Source: Bacillus thuringiensis (GTDB lineage Bacteria > Bacillota > Bacilli > Bacillales > Bacillaceae_G). Taken from it: a stretch of 64,000 nt of DNA. The notes under the pieces are model-generated. The model was not told the DNA's origin and searched no databases. It saw only the letters and a program-made list of their open reading frames with translations. The stretch covers positions 4,772,501 to 4,836,500 of the forward strand of contig NZ_CP012099.1 in assembly GCF_001182785.1 (NCBI RefSeq), given 5' to 3'. Each line of letters starts with the position of its first letter. Position 1 is the first letter of the stretch. Shown piece after piece: positions 55,031 to 64,000 of this stretch. The translations under genes were made by a program, and so were the position numbers.

Positions 55031-56665
55031 TCATTTTACCGCTCCATATAACTTCTCTATCTCATGCTCAATTTGTTTTACATCAATTCGTTCAAATAAT
55101 GGCTGTACGCTATCAATTCTATTCGGCAACGTATTTTGAGGTTCCCAATTTCGTTTAACAATCGACAATGTATTTCGAACTCTTTCACTTGAAAATGGTA
55201 AAAATGGTTCAAGGAGATTTGCAAAATTAGCAATAAGATAAACACAGTTATAAATCGTTTCTTCACATGAAACTGGATCATCTTCTCTTTGTTTCCACGG
55301 CTGCTTTTCATCAAAATATTTATTTGCAAAACGTACTGCATCAAATATTGTCTCTAACGCCACCTTAAATTTAGTTTGCTCAATCGCCTCTCCTACATTT
55401 TTATATAATCCTTCTACTTTATCTTTCAGCTCTATATTAATAGTCACCTTTGGTACAGTGCCATCATAATATTTTTCAATAAACTTTAATGTGCGGTTCA
55501 CGAAGTTTCCATATGCTCCTAACAATTCACTATTATGACTGTAAATAAATTCACGCCATGAAAAATCAGTGTCACGATTTTCTGGTGCATTTACTGTTAA
55601 AAAGTAACGGATAGAATCTGGATTGTAACGTTCTAATATGTCAGGTACCCATACTGCCCAATTTTTACTTGTAGATAACTTTCTTTTCTCTACTGTTAAA
55701 TACTCATTCGAAACGATATGACGCGGGATTGCTTCCTCTCCTATTCCAAGTAAAACCGCTGGCCAAATGATGGAGTGAAATGGAATATTATCCTTGCCGT
55801 GTACATAATATGTTTGCGCATCACTATTCCAAAACTCATGATCATCTTTTCCTGTTTCTTCAGCCCAATGTTTACTCGCTGAATAATATCCTGCCACTGC
55901 TTCTATCCATACGTAAATTTTCTTATCTTCATACCCTTTCACTGGAGTTGGTACCCCGATTGGTAAATCTCTTGATACAGCCCTATCTTGTAACCCTTCC
56001 TTTACATATCTTTCCGTTAATTGAATTGCATTATCACGCCATGTTCCTTTTTCTTTTGCGATTTCTACAGCTTGTTTAATTTGCTCCTGAAATGTATGCA
56101 ATGCAAAATAGAAATGCTCTGTTTCCTCTACAGATGGCGTACTACCACATAACTTACATTTCTTTTCTAACAAATCAAGAGGATCTAAAATAGCAGAACA
56201 AGCATCGCATTGATCTCCTCTTGCTGCTTCATGGCAATGTGGACATATTCCTTCTACATAACGATCCGGTAAAAACTGCGTACACGTTTCACAATACGCT
56301 TGTTCCACTGTTTTTTTATAAATATAGCCCTCTTCTAATAAACGTAAAAAAACTTTTTGAACAGTTTCATGATGATGCTCGCTATCGGTACGTGTATAGC
56401 AATCATACGTAAAACCGAGATCACGAAAACATCGCTGAAATTCTTCATGATACTTATTAGCAATTTCTTTCGCTGTCACACCTTCTTGTTTTGCTCTAAT
56501 TGCAATAGGTGTTCCATTGCAGTCACTCCCTGAAACATACAGCACATTCTCACCTTTTGCCCTGTAATAACGCGCTAAAATATCTCCAGGTAATAAACTC
56601 GCAATATGGCCAAGGTGTAACGAACCATTTGCATACGGCCAAGCGCCTCCAATAAAAATACTCAT
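55031..56665 (-). CDS. Second methionyl-tRNA synthetase
   Basis: 544 residues. The HIGH motif is [11 protein letters not shown] double zinc knuckle follows (CETCTQ, CPHC, CDAC, CKLC). The KMSKS loop reads [10 protein letters not shown]. It ends after the anticodon-binding helices without the C-terminal tRNA-binding EMAP domain of the main MetRS, so it is a MetRS2-type paralogue. These can resist inhibitors of the housekeeping enzyme (inference). It is under a T-box leader and is monocistronic. Confidence 0.92.
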   Translation of the reverse strand: MSIFIGGAWPYANGSLHLGHIASLLPGDILARYYRAKGENVLYVSGSDCNGTPIAIRAKQEGVTAKEIANKYHEEFQRCFRDLGFTYDCYTRTDSEHHHETVQKVFLRLLEEGYIYKKTVEQAYCETCTQFLPDRYVEGICPHCHEAARGDQCDACSAILDPLDLLEKKCKLCGSTPSVEETEHFYFALHTFQEQIKQAVEIAKEKGTWRDNAIQLTERYVKEGLQDRAVSRDLPIGVPTPVKGYEDKKIYVWIEAVAGYYSASKHWAEETGKDDHEFWNSDAQTYYVHGKDNIPFHSIIWPAVLLGIGEEAIPRHIVSNEYLTVEKRKLSTSKNWAVWVPDILERYNPDSIRYFLTVNAPENRDTDFSWREFIYSHNSELLGAYGNFVNRTLKFIEKYYDGTVPKVTINIELKDKVEGLYKNVGEAIEQTKFKVALETIFDAVRFANKYFDEKQPWKQREDDPVSCEETIYNCVYLIANFANLLEPFLPFSSERVRNTLSIVKRNWEPQNTLPNRIDSVQPLFERIDVKQIEHEIEKLYGAVK

Positions 56666-56689
56666 CTTACATTCCTCCTTTAAAATATA

Positions 56690-56990
56690 AAAAGCCCCAC
56701 CCCTATCTTAAAAAAGATAAGGGCGGGGCTGTATAAACAGTCGCGGTACCACCTTATTTCGCCAATTACTCACATAATTAGCCTTAACAAGTACGGAGCT
56801 CTATGCTCTTATACTGTGGTTTTGATAACGAGTACCAACTCTCGTCGCCGCCTACTATTATCATTTGATAAGTTCAGGACGAAGCTCAAAGGCCATTGTT
56901 CAAATGAATATTCTTGCTTCTTTTCAGCTACCGAAGCTCTCTGGAAAGAATATTTTCATTCTACTTTTCCTTTTCAACGCTTTTACGTAT
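56690..56990 (-). promoter_or_regulatory. T-box riboswitch of the second MetRS
   Basis: The minus strand shows AAGGTGGTACCGCG (T-box), then a terminator AGCCCCGCCCTTATC/GATAGGGGTGGGGCT with T tract. Stem I has AGTAG facing TTTGAACAATGGCC, where ATG is the expected Met specifier, and a CAGAGAGC distal element. Confidence 0.95.
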
Positions 56991-56997
56991 AACACGT

Positions 56998-57026
56998 ATT
57001 TTACGACTAACTAACAGAAAAATCAA
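56998..57026 (-). promoter_or_regulatory. Sigma-A promoter of the MetRS T-box
   Basis: TTGATT (57026-57021) and TAAAAT (57003-56998) with a 17-base spacer. Confidence 0.7.
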
Positions 57027-57100
57027 ACTTTAAATCAAAAAAAACAGGAAATCCCATCCTCCCGCCGAATACCTATACGTTCACAAAAGGAGTGATAACA

Positions 57101-57919
57101 TTGAACCAAAAACAACTAAGCACTATAAATGAAAAAAGCTGGAATACAGCTGCTTATGAAGCTTGGACGAATCGCCATGGGGCACCGGAGGATTATGCGA
57201 AAAAAATCATGGAAGATCCCACACGCGAAGTAGCACATTATTTACCTTACATACAATCTCCAAAAGGAAAATGTATTATTAATTTACTCGGCTCAAAAGG
57301 AAATAAAGCTGTTGCTCTCGCCATTTTAGGCTCTGACGTAACAGTTGTTGATATTTCAGCGAGTAATGCAAAATATGCAAATGAACTTGCAGATGCCGCA
57401 GGCGTTTCTATTCATTACATCGTTTCTGATGTACTAAATGTAAATCTCTCAAAATCATTTGATATCGTATTGCTGGAGCTTGGTGTACTTCATTACTTTC
57501 TAGATTTAAAACCACTTTTCACAAAAATCTCTCAACTACTAAAGCCTGGTGGTATACTTATCCTTCGCGATTACCATCCAATATACACAAAGCTATTAGG
57601 AGTAGATCACCCATCATTTCGAGCAAGCGGAAATTATTTCGATGAAGAATTGATTGAAGATGATGTTGCTTACAGTATTCTTCTTACAGAAGCGCAGAAA
57701 GAGTCTTTACCGAAAACAACCATCCGTCGCTGGACGTTAGGAGAAATTATTACAACGCTCGCGGAAGAACATTTTAAAATTGAAAAACTAGTTGAAGAAC
57801 ATGGATCTCATCAAAGATGGGTCTTCCCTTCTACTGCACCAGAAGGAATCGAAGAACGTATCCCTGGTCTATATACAATAATTGCGACAGCATGCAAAAA
57901 AGGATCCCTTCACGGATAG
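57101..57919 (+). CDS. Class I SAM-dependent methyltransferase
   Basis: 272 residues. The Rossmann SAM-binding part has CIINLLGSKGNKAVALAILG (motif I, GSKGNK in place of GxGxG), VTVVDIS (acidic motif II) and FDIVLLELGVLHYF (motif IV). LLKPGGILILRDYHP is the usual post-IV strand. The substrate is unknown. The start is a TTG 8 bases after AAAGGAG; the GTG at 57092 abuts it. The 3' end forms a terminator hairpin. Confidence 0.85.
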   Translation: MNQKQLSTINEKSWNTAAYEAWTNRHGAPEDYAKKIMEDPTREVAHYLPYIQSPKGKCIINLLGSKGNKAVALAILGSDVTVVDISASNAKYANELADAAGVSIHYIVSDVLNVNLSKSFDIVLLELGVLHYFLDLKPLFTKISQLLKPGGILILRDYHPIYTKLLGVDHPSFRASGNYFDEELIEDDVAYSILLTEAQKESLPKTTIRRWTLGEIITTLAEEHFKIEKLVEEHGSHQRWVFPSTAPEGIEERIPGLYTIIATACKKGSLHG

Positions 57920-57932
57920 GATCCTTTTTGCA
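57897..57932 (+). terminator. Terminator overlapping the methyltransferase 3' end
   Basis: AAAAGGATCC...GGATCCTTTTT stem; its left arm encodes the last residues of the gene. Confidence 0.85.
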
Positions 57933-58035
57933 TGCTCACGCATATAAGTTGAGGTTGGAGATTACCATAATTCTGTAGAATAGGACACAAGATATTTCAA
58001 CATTTCGTCTCTGACTTACGTCGTCAAAAAGGGGT

Positions 58036-58152
58036 ATGACCAACATAACGAAGAGTAATGTTTTAGTTGATATTGATAATCGTTATCAACTAATTAGAAG
58101 TATACATGATGTTATTTCAAATTTCAATAGCATTTCTAATATTTATTTATGA
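58036..58152 (+). other. 38-codon open frame containing a Fur-like box; coding status doubtful
   Basis: ATG at 58036 opens 38 codons (MTNITKSNVLVDIDNRYQLI onward) up to TGA. GGGG lies only one base before the ATG, which is poor spacing. The Fur-like palindrome falls inside it. It may be a gene remnant, a small peptide or chance. Confidence 0.2.
58074..58088. promoter_or_regulatory. Fur-box-like palindrome
   Basis: TGATAATCGTTATCA matches the 7-1-7 Fur consensus TGATAATnATTATCA at 14 of 15 positions. It lies 245 bases upstream of the first 4HB chemoreceptor, with no iron-transport gene adjacent. The rest of 57933-58332 holds an extended -10 (TGCTATAAT at 58222-58230) for the chemoreceptor. 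Confidence 0.6.
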
Positions 58153-58332
58153 ATTTTATGATATGCAAATGTATACATTTTAAGAACTTTTTCTAATACC
58201 AATCTGACCCCTTCCATTATCTGCTATAATTTTCATTGAACAGATTAATAACTTCATAATAATGTTTTTATTAATTTTGTTTTTAATATCTATAAATCAT
58301 AATAAATAGTTTAAATGAGGGTAGGGGTAACG

Positions 58333-60027
58333 ATGAAATATGTTAGTATTCGAAAAAAACTACTGTTCACACTCTTAAGCATTTCTTCTTTATTTAGCAT
58401 TGCTCTTATTGTTATTCTTTCATTCGCCATGAATCAAGCAAGTGAAATCGAAACGTTAAAAAATGATGTATCGAAAAGAGCGACGATTTTAAAAGAACGT
58501 GGCGATTGGTTCCAAGCACAAGTTGCTGGTTTACAAGAATATTTGCTATCACATGATCAAAAAGGATTAGATAAGTTCAACCGAGAAGGGAAAAAATTAG
58601 CTGATACTAGAGAGAAAGTAACAAGTGACAAAAAGCTCCCAGAAGGAATGAAAGAAGCCATTTTAATGGGAGGAAAATGGCGTAGCATCATAGATAATGA
58701 GGTACTACCTCTTGCGCGTGAAGGAAAATGGGACGAAGCATCTAAAATTGCGTTAGCACAAACAGATTATGTAAATGATCTTTTAGGTCGTTTTAATAAA
58801 TATACAAATGAAGAAAATGAGAAACGTGACGCATTAATTGCTGATGTCGAGTCTTCTTCATCACTTATTCAATATATTATTTTCTTCTCACTCATTACAT
58901 GTACATTAACGTCTATTTTATTAGCATGGTGGTTCTCTGGTAAACTCGTTAAACCAATTCGACAAATTGATGAGAAGTTAAAAGAATTAGCTTCTCAAGA
59001 TGGAGATTTAACGGCTAGATTACACGTAACGAGTAAAGATGAAATTGGTGACATTGCAAATTCCTTTAATCAAATGCTCACTAACTTACAGCATATAATA
59101 AAACAAGTTCAACAAACATCAACAAGTGTAAAAGAAGCTTCCGAAAATGTATTTATCGAAACAACCGCTTCTATGGAAAATACCGCAAGGACCCAAGAGA
59201 CTATGAATGCTCTTGAACACAATATTCGTTCACAAGTGTCTAGCATTGAAGAAAGTTCAACCGCAATGGATGACATGGCAACGAGTGTTCAGCGTATCGC
59301 TGAGTCCGCCTCTTCTGTTACTAGTTTAGCTGTCACAACTTCAGAAAAAGCAGATGATGGGAATAAAGTCATTGAGAAATCTATTACACAAATGCATACA
59401 ATTAACGAAGCCGTTAACGCTACATCACAAGTAGTTGAGCGACTCATTACACATACAAATCATATCGATACTGCACTTCAATCTATTTCGAATATCGCCG
59501 AGCAAACAAATTTACTCGCTTTAAATGCTTCTATTGAAGCAGCTCGTGCTGGTGAACACGGCAAAGGATTCGCTGTTGTTGCCGATGAAGTTAGAAAACT
59601 TGCTGAACAATCTCAACTAGCCGCAACTGACATTAACCATTTACTTCATCAAATTCAAGCCGATACAAAAATAGCAAATGACATGATGACACAAGGTCAA
59701 GCAGAGGCTTCTGAAGGAATTACGGTTATTCGTACCGCCGGATCTTCATTCTCAGAAATTGTTAACCACATTAACAAAGTCTCTACGCAAATGCAAGAAA
59801 TGTCTGCAACTGCTGAAGAGATGGCTGCAAGCTCTGAAGAAATGAACGCAGCTTTAAATAATATCGCTTCTATTTCAAACGAAGTTGCTGCAGAAACATC
59901 ACAAACAGCACATTCGGCTGGTGATCAAGTAAACAAAATGAGTATCGTGGCTAACAAATCATCTGAAATGAAAACAATCGTACAAGAACTTGAAGTTCTC
60001 GTTTCTCATTTCAAAACAAACGCTTAA
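58333..60027 (+). CDS. Methyl-accepting chemotaxis protein, four-helix-bundle sensor (first of tandem pair)
   Basis: 564 residues. Membrane segments lie near 10-32 and 182-205. The 150 residues between them are all helical (4HB_MCP type). Then come HAMP ([20 protein letters not shown]) and the signalling hairpin with [30 protein letters not shown] precedes ATG 58333. The next gene is a close paralogue; from HAMP on they are nearly identical, while the sensor parts have diverged. Confidence 0.93.
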   Translation: MKYVSIRKKLLFTLLSISSLFSIALIVILSFAMNQASEIETLKNDVSKRATILKERGDWFQAQVAGLQEYLLSHDQKGLDKFNREGKKLADTREKVTSDKKLPEGMKEAILMGGKWRSIIDNEVLPLAREGKWDEASKIALAQTDYVNDLLGRFNKYTNEENEKRDALIADVESSSSLIQYIIFFSLITCTLTSILLAWWFSGKLVKPIRQIDEKLKELASQDGDLTARLHVTSKDEIGDIANSFNQMLTNLQHIIKQVQQTSTSVKEASENVFIETTASMENTARTQETMNALEHNIRSQVSSIEESSTAMDDMATSVQRIAESASSVTSLAVTTSEKADDGNKVIEKSITQMHTINEAVNATSQVVERLITHTNHIDTALQSISNIAEQTNLLALNASIEAARAGEHGKGFAVVADEVRKLAEQSQLAATDINHLLHQIQADTKIANDMMTQGQAEASEGITVIRTAGSSFSEIVNHINKVSTQMQEMSATAEEMAASSEEMNAALNNIASISNEVAAETSQTAHSAGDQVNKMSIVANKSSEMKTIVQELEVLVSHFKTNA

Positions 60028-60119
60028 AGTGAAAATGACACGAGCTCAAAGGTATAGGAAAGCAAGTTTTACAGTCTCTCTTTTTTCACTTTAAAATATC
60101 TCTTTCTATCTCTCATTCC

Positions 60120-60182
60120 GTCTGCTATAATTCCTAAAGGAAATAAGAAAGCTTTATTCCAACTGGAGTAAAGCTTTCTTTC
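60120..60182 (+). terminator. Hairpin between the two chemoreceptor genes
   Basis: AAGAAAGCTTTA/TAAAGCTTTCTT stem then T-rich tract (60145-60190). An extended -10 TGCTATAAT (60123-60131), identical to the one before the first gene, lies just upstream. The hairpin is therefore either the first gene's terminator or an attenuator in the second gene's leader. Confidence 0.7.
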
Positions 60183-60240
60183 AATTTTTTACATTTATTA
60201 ATTCTAATACTAAGATTTCACAAAGGAGGCTTTTTATTAT

Positions 60241-61932
60241 ATGAATTTTGTAAGTATCAGAAAAAAACTTATGTTCATGATGGGAACGATTTGCGCTTTA
60301 TTCGGTATCGCCTTAGCATTTATTTTATTTTTTGCTATTGACCAATCTCGTAAAGCTGAAACATTACAAAAAGAAATTTCTCCACTGGCAACAGAATTAA
60401 AAGAGCGTGGAGACGCCTATCAAGTACAGCTCTCTGCTTTAAGAGGTTATTTACTACAACATGATCAAGTCGAATTAGACAAGTTTAATGAGATGAGTAA
60501 ACGTCTTGAGGATTCAAAAGATAAACTTCTTTCTAATCCAAATGCTTCTTCGTCCGTAAAAAGCACAATGGAATTAGGGTCTACTTGGAGAAAGTTCATT
60601 GAAGAAAAAGTATTCACTCTTGCAAAAGAGCAAAAATGGGAAGAAGCTTTACAAGTAGCTTCTTCAGAAAATGGCTCTGTTTATAAAGTAATTGGTGATT
60701 TCACAAATTACAGTAATGAGCAAGCTAAATTGCGTGATCAATCTATTGAAAAAATTGATCAATCTTCACTAGGAATTGAATATGCAGTCTTTCTATCACT
60801 TGTTATTTGTATCGTCGTTGCAATTATTCTTGCATGGTGGTTCTCTGGTAAACTTGTGAAACCAATTCAACAAATTGACACGAAACTAAAAGAATTAGCC
60901 TCTCAAGAAGGTGACTTAACGGCACGTCTACAAGTAAATAGCAACGATGAAATCGGTGCTATCGCAGCATCATTTAATAAAATGTTAGAAAACCTACAAC
61001 ATATCATTAATCGTGTTCAAAAAACATCAGTGGAAGTACAAACCGCTTCTGAAAATATGCTAGAAAAAACGAATACATCACGCGAGGCGACAATAAGAGT
61101 CCAAAGCTCGATGTCCAACTTAAATGCAAGTATTCAATCACAAACTTCTAGTATGGAAGAAAGTTCAACTGCAATGGATGATATGGCAGTAAGTGTTCAG
61201 CGTATTGCTGAATCTGCTTCATCTGTAGCGGAACTTGCTGTTGCCACATCTGAACATGCTAGCGATGGAAGTACCGTTATCCAAAAATCTGTTTCACAAA
61301 TGACAACAATACACGAAGCTGTAAATGCTACGTCAGAAGTGGTTGAACGTCTAATCACTCATACGAAATATATTGATACTGCTGTACAATCTATTTCTAA
61401 TATCGCTGAGCAAACAAACTTACTTGCTTTAAATGCTTCTATTGAGGCAGCTCGTGCTGGCGAGCAAGGAAAAGGTTTTGCTGTCGTAGCTGACGAAGTT
61501 CGAAAACTTGCTGAACAATCTAAAACAGCTGCAACAGACATTAATCAATTACTACATCAAATTCAAAATGATACAGAAACTGCTAGCTCTATGATGTCTC
61601 AAGGCCGTTCTGAAGCATTTGAAGGCATTAATGTTATTCGTGAAGCTGGTACTTCTTTCTCAACAATTGTAGAACAAGTAAATAAAGTATCTACTCAAAT
61701 GCAAGATATATCAGCAACTGCTGAAGAGATGGCTGCAAGTGCTGAAGAAATGAACGCTTCACTTAATAACATCGCTTCTATCTCAACTGAAGTATCCAGC
61801 GAAACCGCCGCAACAGCACAATCTGCTGAACAGAAAGTTATCGTTATGAATGAAATGACAGTAACTGCTGGAAAAATGAAACAAACAGTTGCAGAGTTAG
61901 ATCAACTCGTATCTCATTTTAAAACAGAATAG
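60241..61932 (+). CDS. Methyl-accepting chemotaxis protein, four-helix-bundle sensor (second of tandem pair)
   Basis: 563 residues, same plan as the upstream gene: membrane segment, helical sensor ([20 protein letters not shown]), membrane segment with [20 protein letters not shown] ([20 protein letters not shown]), signalling tip [28 protein letters not shown] precedes the ATG. The duplication with diverged sensor halves suggests ligand diversification. Confidence 0.93.
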   Translation: MNFVSIRKKLMFMMGTICALFGIALAFILFFAIDQSRKAETLQKEISPLATELKERGDAYQVQLSALRGYLLQHDQVELDKFNEMSKRLEDSKDKLLSNPNASSSVKSTMELGSTWRKFIEEKVFTLAKEQKWEEALQVASSENGSVYKVIGDFTNYSNEQAKLRDQSIEKIDQSSLGIEYAVFLSLVICIVVAIILAWWFSGKLVKPIQQIDTKLKELASQEGDLTARLQVNSNDEIGAIAASFNKMLENLQHIINRVQKTSVEVQTASENMLEKTNTSREATIRVQSSMSNLNASIQSQTSSMEESSTAMDDMAVSVQRIAESASSVAELAVATSEHASDGSTVIQKSVSQMTTIHEAVNATSEVVERLITHTKYIDTAVQSISNIAEQTNLLALNASIEAARAGEQGKGFAVVADEVRKLAEQSKTAATDINQLLHQIQNDTETASSMMSQGRSEAFEGINVIREAGTSFSTIVEQVNKVSTQMQDISATAEEMAASAEEMNASLNNIASISTEVSSETAATAQSAEQKVIVMNEMTVTAGKMKQTVAELDQLVSHFKTE

Positions 61933-61936
61933 CTTT

Positions 61937-61975
61937 TCAAAAAATATCCCCCTTTCAAAGAGGGATATTTTTTTG
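61937..61975 (+). terminator. Terminator after the second chemoreceptor gene
   Basis: AAATATCCCCCTTT/AAAGAGGGATATTT stem followed by a T tract. Confidence 0.85.
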
Positions 61976-62008
61976 AGCTCATTTCCTGCACATTATGCTC
62001 ATTTCCGT

Positions 62009-62028
62009 TATAATGAGAATCGATATCA
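62009..62028 (+). promoter_or_regulatory. -10 element overlapped by a Fur-like site upstream of the SufT-like gene
   Basis: TATAAT (62009-62014) runs into TGAGAATCGATATCA (62014-62028), which matches the Fur 7-1-7 consensus at about 12 of 15 positions. Binding here would block transcription. Confidence 0.4.
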
Positions 62029-62051
62029 TTAAATTGTAGGAGGGGCTGCTT

Positions 62052-62369
62052 ATGTCACAAGAAGCATTTGAAAATAAATTATTTACCAATTTAGAAGCTG
62101 TTATTGACCCTGAACTAGGTGTTGATATCGTTAATCTTGGATTAGTGTATGATGTTACAGCAGATGAAAATAATAATGCTGTCATTACGATGACTATGAC
62201 TTCTATCGGTTGTCCAATGGCTGGGCAAATCGTATCAGACGTTAAAAAAGTATTATCAACGAACGTACCTGAAGTTAATGAAATAGAAGTAAATGTCGTT
62301 TGGAACCCACCGTGGTCGAAAGAACGTATGTCACGTATGGCGAAAATCGCATTAGGTATTCGCGACTAG
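62052..62369 (+). CDS. MIP18/DUF59 (SufT-like) Fe-S maturation factor
   Basis: 105 residues, a single DUF59 domain. VIDPELGVDIVNLGLVYDV and MTMTSIGCPMAGQIVSDVK hold the conserved Asp-Pro-Glu and the Cys. VWNPPWSKERMS closes the domain. Such proteins help deliver Fe-S clusters to target proteins, including lipoate synthase in some Firmicutes. That would tie it to the SUF operon and lipA here. TAGGAGGGG precedes the ATG. Confidence 0.9.
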   Translation: MSQEAFENKLFTNLEAVIDPELGVDIVNLGLVYDVTADENNNAVITMTMTSIGCPMAGQIVSDVKKVLSTNVPEVNEIEVNVVWNPPWSKERMSRMAKIALGIRD

Positions 62370-62377
62370 CGGGATAA

Positions 62378-62416
62378 AGAAAAAAAACCTGACACTTTAG
62401 TCAGGTTTTTTTTCTT
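62378..62416. terminator. Bidirectional terminator
   Basis: AAAAAACCTGAC/GTCAGGTTTTTT stem between the SufT-like gene and the convergent protease gene. Confidence 0.9.
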
Positions 62417-62417
62417 A

Positions 62418-64000
62418 TTATTTTACGCCTACTGCATCATAAGCTTTCGTTACAGCTTGTACAGCTTTAGAGTTTTTACCATATAAATCTTCAGCTGACT
62501 GAAGAGCAGCTTGACGCATCATTTTGAAGTCAGAGTTTGCAGTTAAATATTTCGTAAGAGCGCGGTAGTAAATTTTTTCTGTCGCTTCACGGCCCACTCC
62601 AGTTACTTTCACGCCGTAATGATCTCCGCCTTCAGATACTAAATAAGCAGCTTTATTATTAATACTACTGTTAATATGAACGCCGCCATTATCAGCTGTT
62701 CCAGTATAACGTTTATTATAGTGATCTGGGTAACCTTCACCTGGTTTTAATGGGTTTGGAATAGACGCTGGATCTTTTAATGAACGAAGTGCATCGCCTG
62801 GTTTACCAGGTGTATAAATGTCAGCACCTAAATCCCAGCTCTTCTTCTCAACCATAACACCCATAATATCAGATAACGATTCATTTAACGCCCCTGACTC
62901 ATTTTTATAAACAAGGTTTGCTGTATGTTCAGTTACAGCATGCGTTAATTCGTGACCGATAACATCAAGTCCAGCAGATAATGGAATGAATGTTTTTCCA
63001 TCGCCATCACCATACATCATTTGTACACCATTCCAAGCCGCGTTATTCCAGCTCTCTCCTACGTGAACAGTAGAAATAAGCTTCGCACCTTTATCATCGA
63101 AAGAGTTACGATTAAATGTCTTTTTGTAGTAATCATATACTTTTCCTGCATTTACATGCGCATCAACTGCAGCTTTATCTTCGAAGAACTTAGATTTACT
63201 TTCAACTTCTTCTCCTGTATATCCAAGCCATTGCGAGAATAAATTAAACCAGTTCTCGTCCATATTCTCTGCATCAAATGTATGGATACCTTGTCCTCGT
63301 TTACCATCAAACAAGTTGAATTGTCCTGTTTTCGTATCTTGAGCAATTTCAAATGATTGTCTAGCTCCTAATACTCCGTAACCAAATCCAGTAATGTTAT
63401 CTACAGCGTTATATTTCTCAATAACATTTCCATTCGTTGCATCAACAAAATAATGCCAATACCCTGGAGCTGGTTTTGAAATCGATGCCTTAACTAAGTA
63501 TGCAAGGTAGTAATTACCGTCCTTTTCATATACAAATAAATCTTTTTTCACACCGTCATAACTCTTTACTTTACCAATTTCTTTCTCAATATCTGCCTTT
63601 GCAATTGTTTCTGCTTGTTCCGCAGTAATACTTGCAGCTGCAGGAATATTTTTATCATCTAAATTCGGAATAACTTGTCCGAAGAATGCTTTTACATTAT
63701 TTTCTTTATCAAGTGTAACAGTTTGATCAGAACCGTACACAGGAATGTTATTATGTTTCTCAACTAACTTCACATGTGTCGTATCAGATTCAGCGTCTTT
63801 TTCTTCCCCAACGATATTAAAATGCTTTTCAATATTTCCTGCTAATTTAAACATATCTTTCTTACTCTCTAAGTATTGAAAGACCGTCTCTTTTTTATCT
63901 AGTCCTTCCGGTGCTTTCCATTCTTCACCTATGTATGCAGGTGTTTTAAATTCTTGATGATATTGAATTTTTTGTTCTTCCGCTTTCGTTGTCGTTGCCC
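62418..64000 (-). CDS. Secreted M4-family neutral protease (bacillolysin), 5' end outside window
   Basis: About 527 residues visible. The frame stays open to the window edge (internal ATG at 63854), so the signal peptide and start are missing. The FTP/PepSY propeptide part (IPVYGSDQTVTLDKENNVKA, YLAYLVKASISKPAPGYWHY) is followed by the mature thermolysin-like domain. Zinc site VIGHELTHAVTEH (HExxH) is followed by NESLSDIMG (third ligand Glu), and NNGGVH-like TADNGGVHINS is the substrate-binding stretch. A calcium-stabilised extracellular endopeptidase. Cereus-group genomes have several M4 proteases; which one this is cannot be fixed without the start. Confidence 0.95.
   Translation of the reverse strand, partial: ATTTKAEEQKIQYHQEFKTPAYIGEEWKAPEGLDKKETVFQYLESKKDMFKLAGNIEKHFNIVGEEKDAESDTTHVKLVEKHNNIPVYGSDQTVTLDKENNVKAFFGQVIPNLDDKNIPAAASITAEQAETIAKADIEKEIGKVKSYDGVKKDLFVYEKDGNYYLAYLVKASISKPAPGYWHYFVDATNGNVIEKYNAVDNITGFGYGVLGARQSFEIAQDTKTGQFNLFDGKRGQGIHTFDAENMDENWFNLFSQWLGYTGEEVESKSKFFEDKAAVDAHVNAGKVYDYYKKTFNRNSFDDKGAKLISTVHVGESWNNAAWNGVQMMYGDGDGKTFIPLSAGLDVIGHELTHAVTEHTANLVYKNESGALNESLSDIMGVMVEKKSWDLGADIYTPGKPGDALRSLKDPASIPNPLKPGEGYPDHYNKRYTGTADNGGVHINSSINNKAAYLVSEGGDHYGVKVTGVGREATEKIYYRALTKYLTANSDFKMMRQAALQSAEDLYGKNSKAVQAVTKAYDAVGVK

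Noticed and set aside
40325..56700. Possible mobile island from the cluster of small membrane genes
   Set aside because: Base composition and codon use look the same as the flanks, and no integrase, transposase or attachment repeats are seen.

Overview
This is a low-GC chromosomal window from a Firmicute, almost certainly a member of the Bacillus cereus group. The gene order follows the Bacillus subtilis yun-yur-yus region closely: lipA-lytH-yunB-yunC-yunD, then sufCDSUB, metNPQ, yusD-yusE-yusF, gcvH, yusI, fadNAE and fadM. It also carries cereus-group traits: dispersed intergenic repeats, extra lactate dehydrogenase, MetRS and YidC paralogues, many chemoreceptors and many small spore proteins. 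Gene starts were reset from ribosome-binding sites throughout. There is no prophage, insertion sequence, CRISPR array, rRNA or tRNA gene.

Layout. 1-8.4 kb: tail of a spore lipoprotein, a MerR/TipAS regulator divergent from a YhfC-like membrane protein, a histidine phosphatase, a YbaK protein, lipoyl synthase, and the sporulation cluster lytH/yunB/yunC/yunD. 9-14 kb: complete sufCDSUB Fe-S assembly operon. 14-18 kb: methionine importer (two tandem MetQ lipoproteins, MetP, MetN) behind a SAM-I riboswitch. 18-21 kb: yusD-F, gcvH and yusI, with two repeat-rich gaps. 21-26 kb: lipoprotein, PAP2 phosphatase, an atypical lactate dehydrogenase with a PfoR-like membrane protein, two spore coat genes and a metallo-beta-lactamase-fold enzyme. 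26-34 kb: fatty-acid beta-oxidation operon fadNAE with a FadR-type operator, yuzL, a divergent DD-carboxypeptidase-like protein and fadM. 35-43 kb: chemoreceptor, TrmB regulator, MFS exporter with a very long inverted repeat at its promoter, T-box-controlled amino-acid permease and a repeat-built secreted protein. 43-49 kb: yidC2 behind a small ORF resembling the arrest peptide MifM, a YitT protein, small membrane proteins, and an XRE/DUF3169/M50-protease operon. 49-64 kb: DedA, L,D-transpeptidase, a two-component system, DMT exporter, T-box-controlled second MetRS, methyltransferase, two tandem chemoreceptors, a SufT-like protein and most of an M4 protease.

How it fits together. Lipoyl synthase and GcvH (a lipoylated carrier) need Fe-S clusters, which the SUF operon and the SufT-like protein supply. 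The metNPQ operon, its SAM riboswitch and the T-box MetRS form a sulfur/methionine theme. fadNAE and fadM are catabolic, and Spo0A-box-like sites beside both suggest a link to early sporulation, matching the many spore genes nearby.

The most interesting observation is the yidC2 leader at 43.5-43.9 kb. A 94-codon, single-membrane-segment ORF overlaps the 5' arm of an 11-bp hairpin whose 3' arm covers part of the yidC2 ribosome-binding site. This is the architecture of the MifM membrane-insertion sensor, with a sequence that has diverged strongly from the B. subtilis protein. Other points to check are a CTG start codon for yunD, a lactate dehydrogenase lacking its substrate-specificity glutamine, a DD-carboxypeptidase lacking the SxN asparagine, two 158-bp dispersed repeats, an 81-bp tandem array of palindromes, and two unassigned structured leaders.
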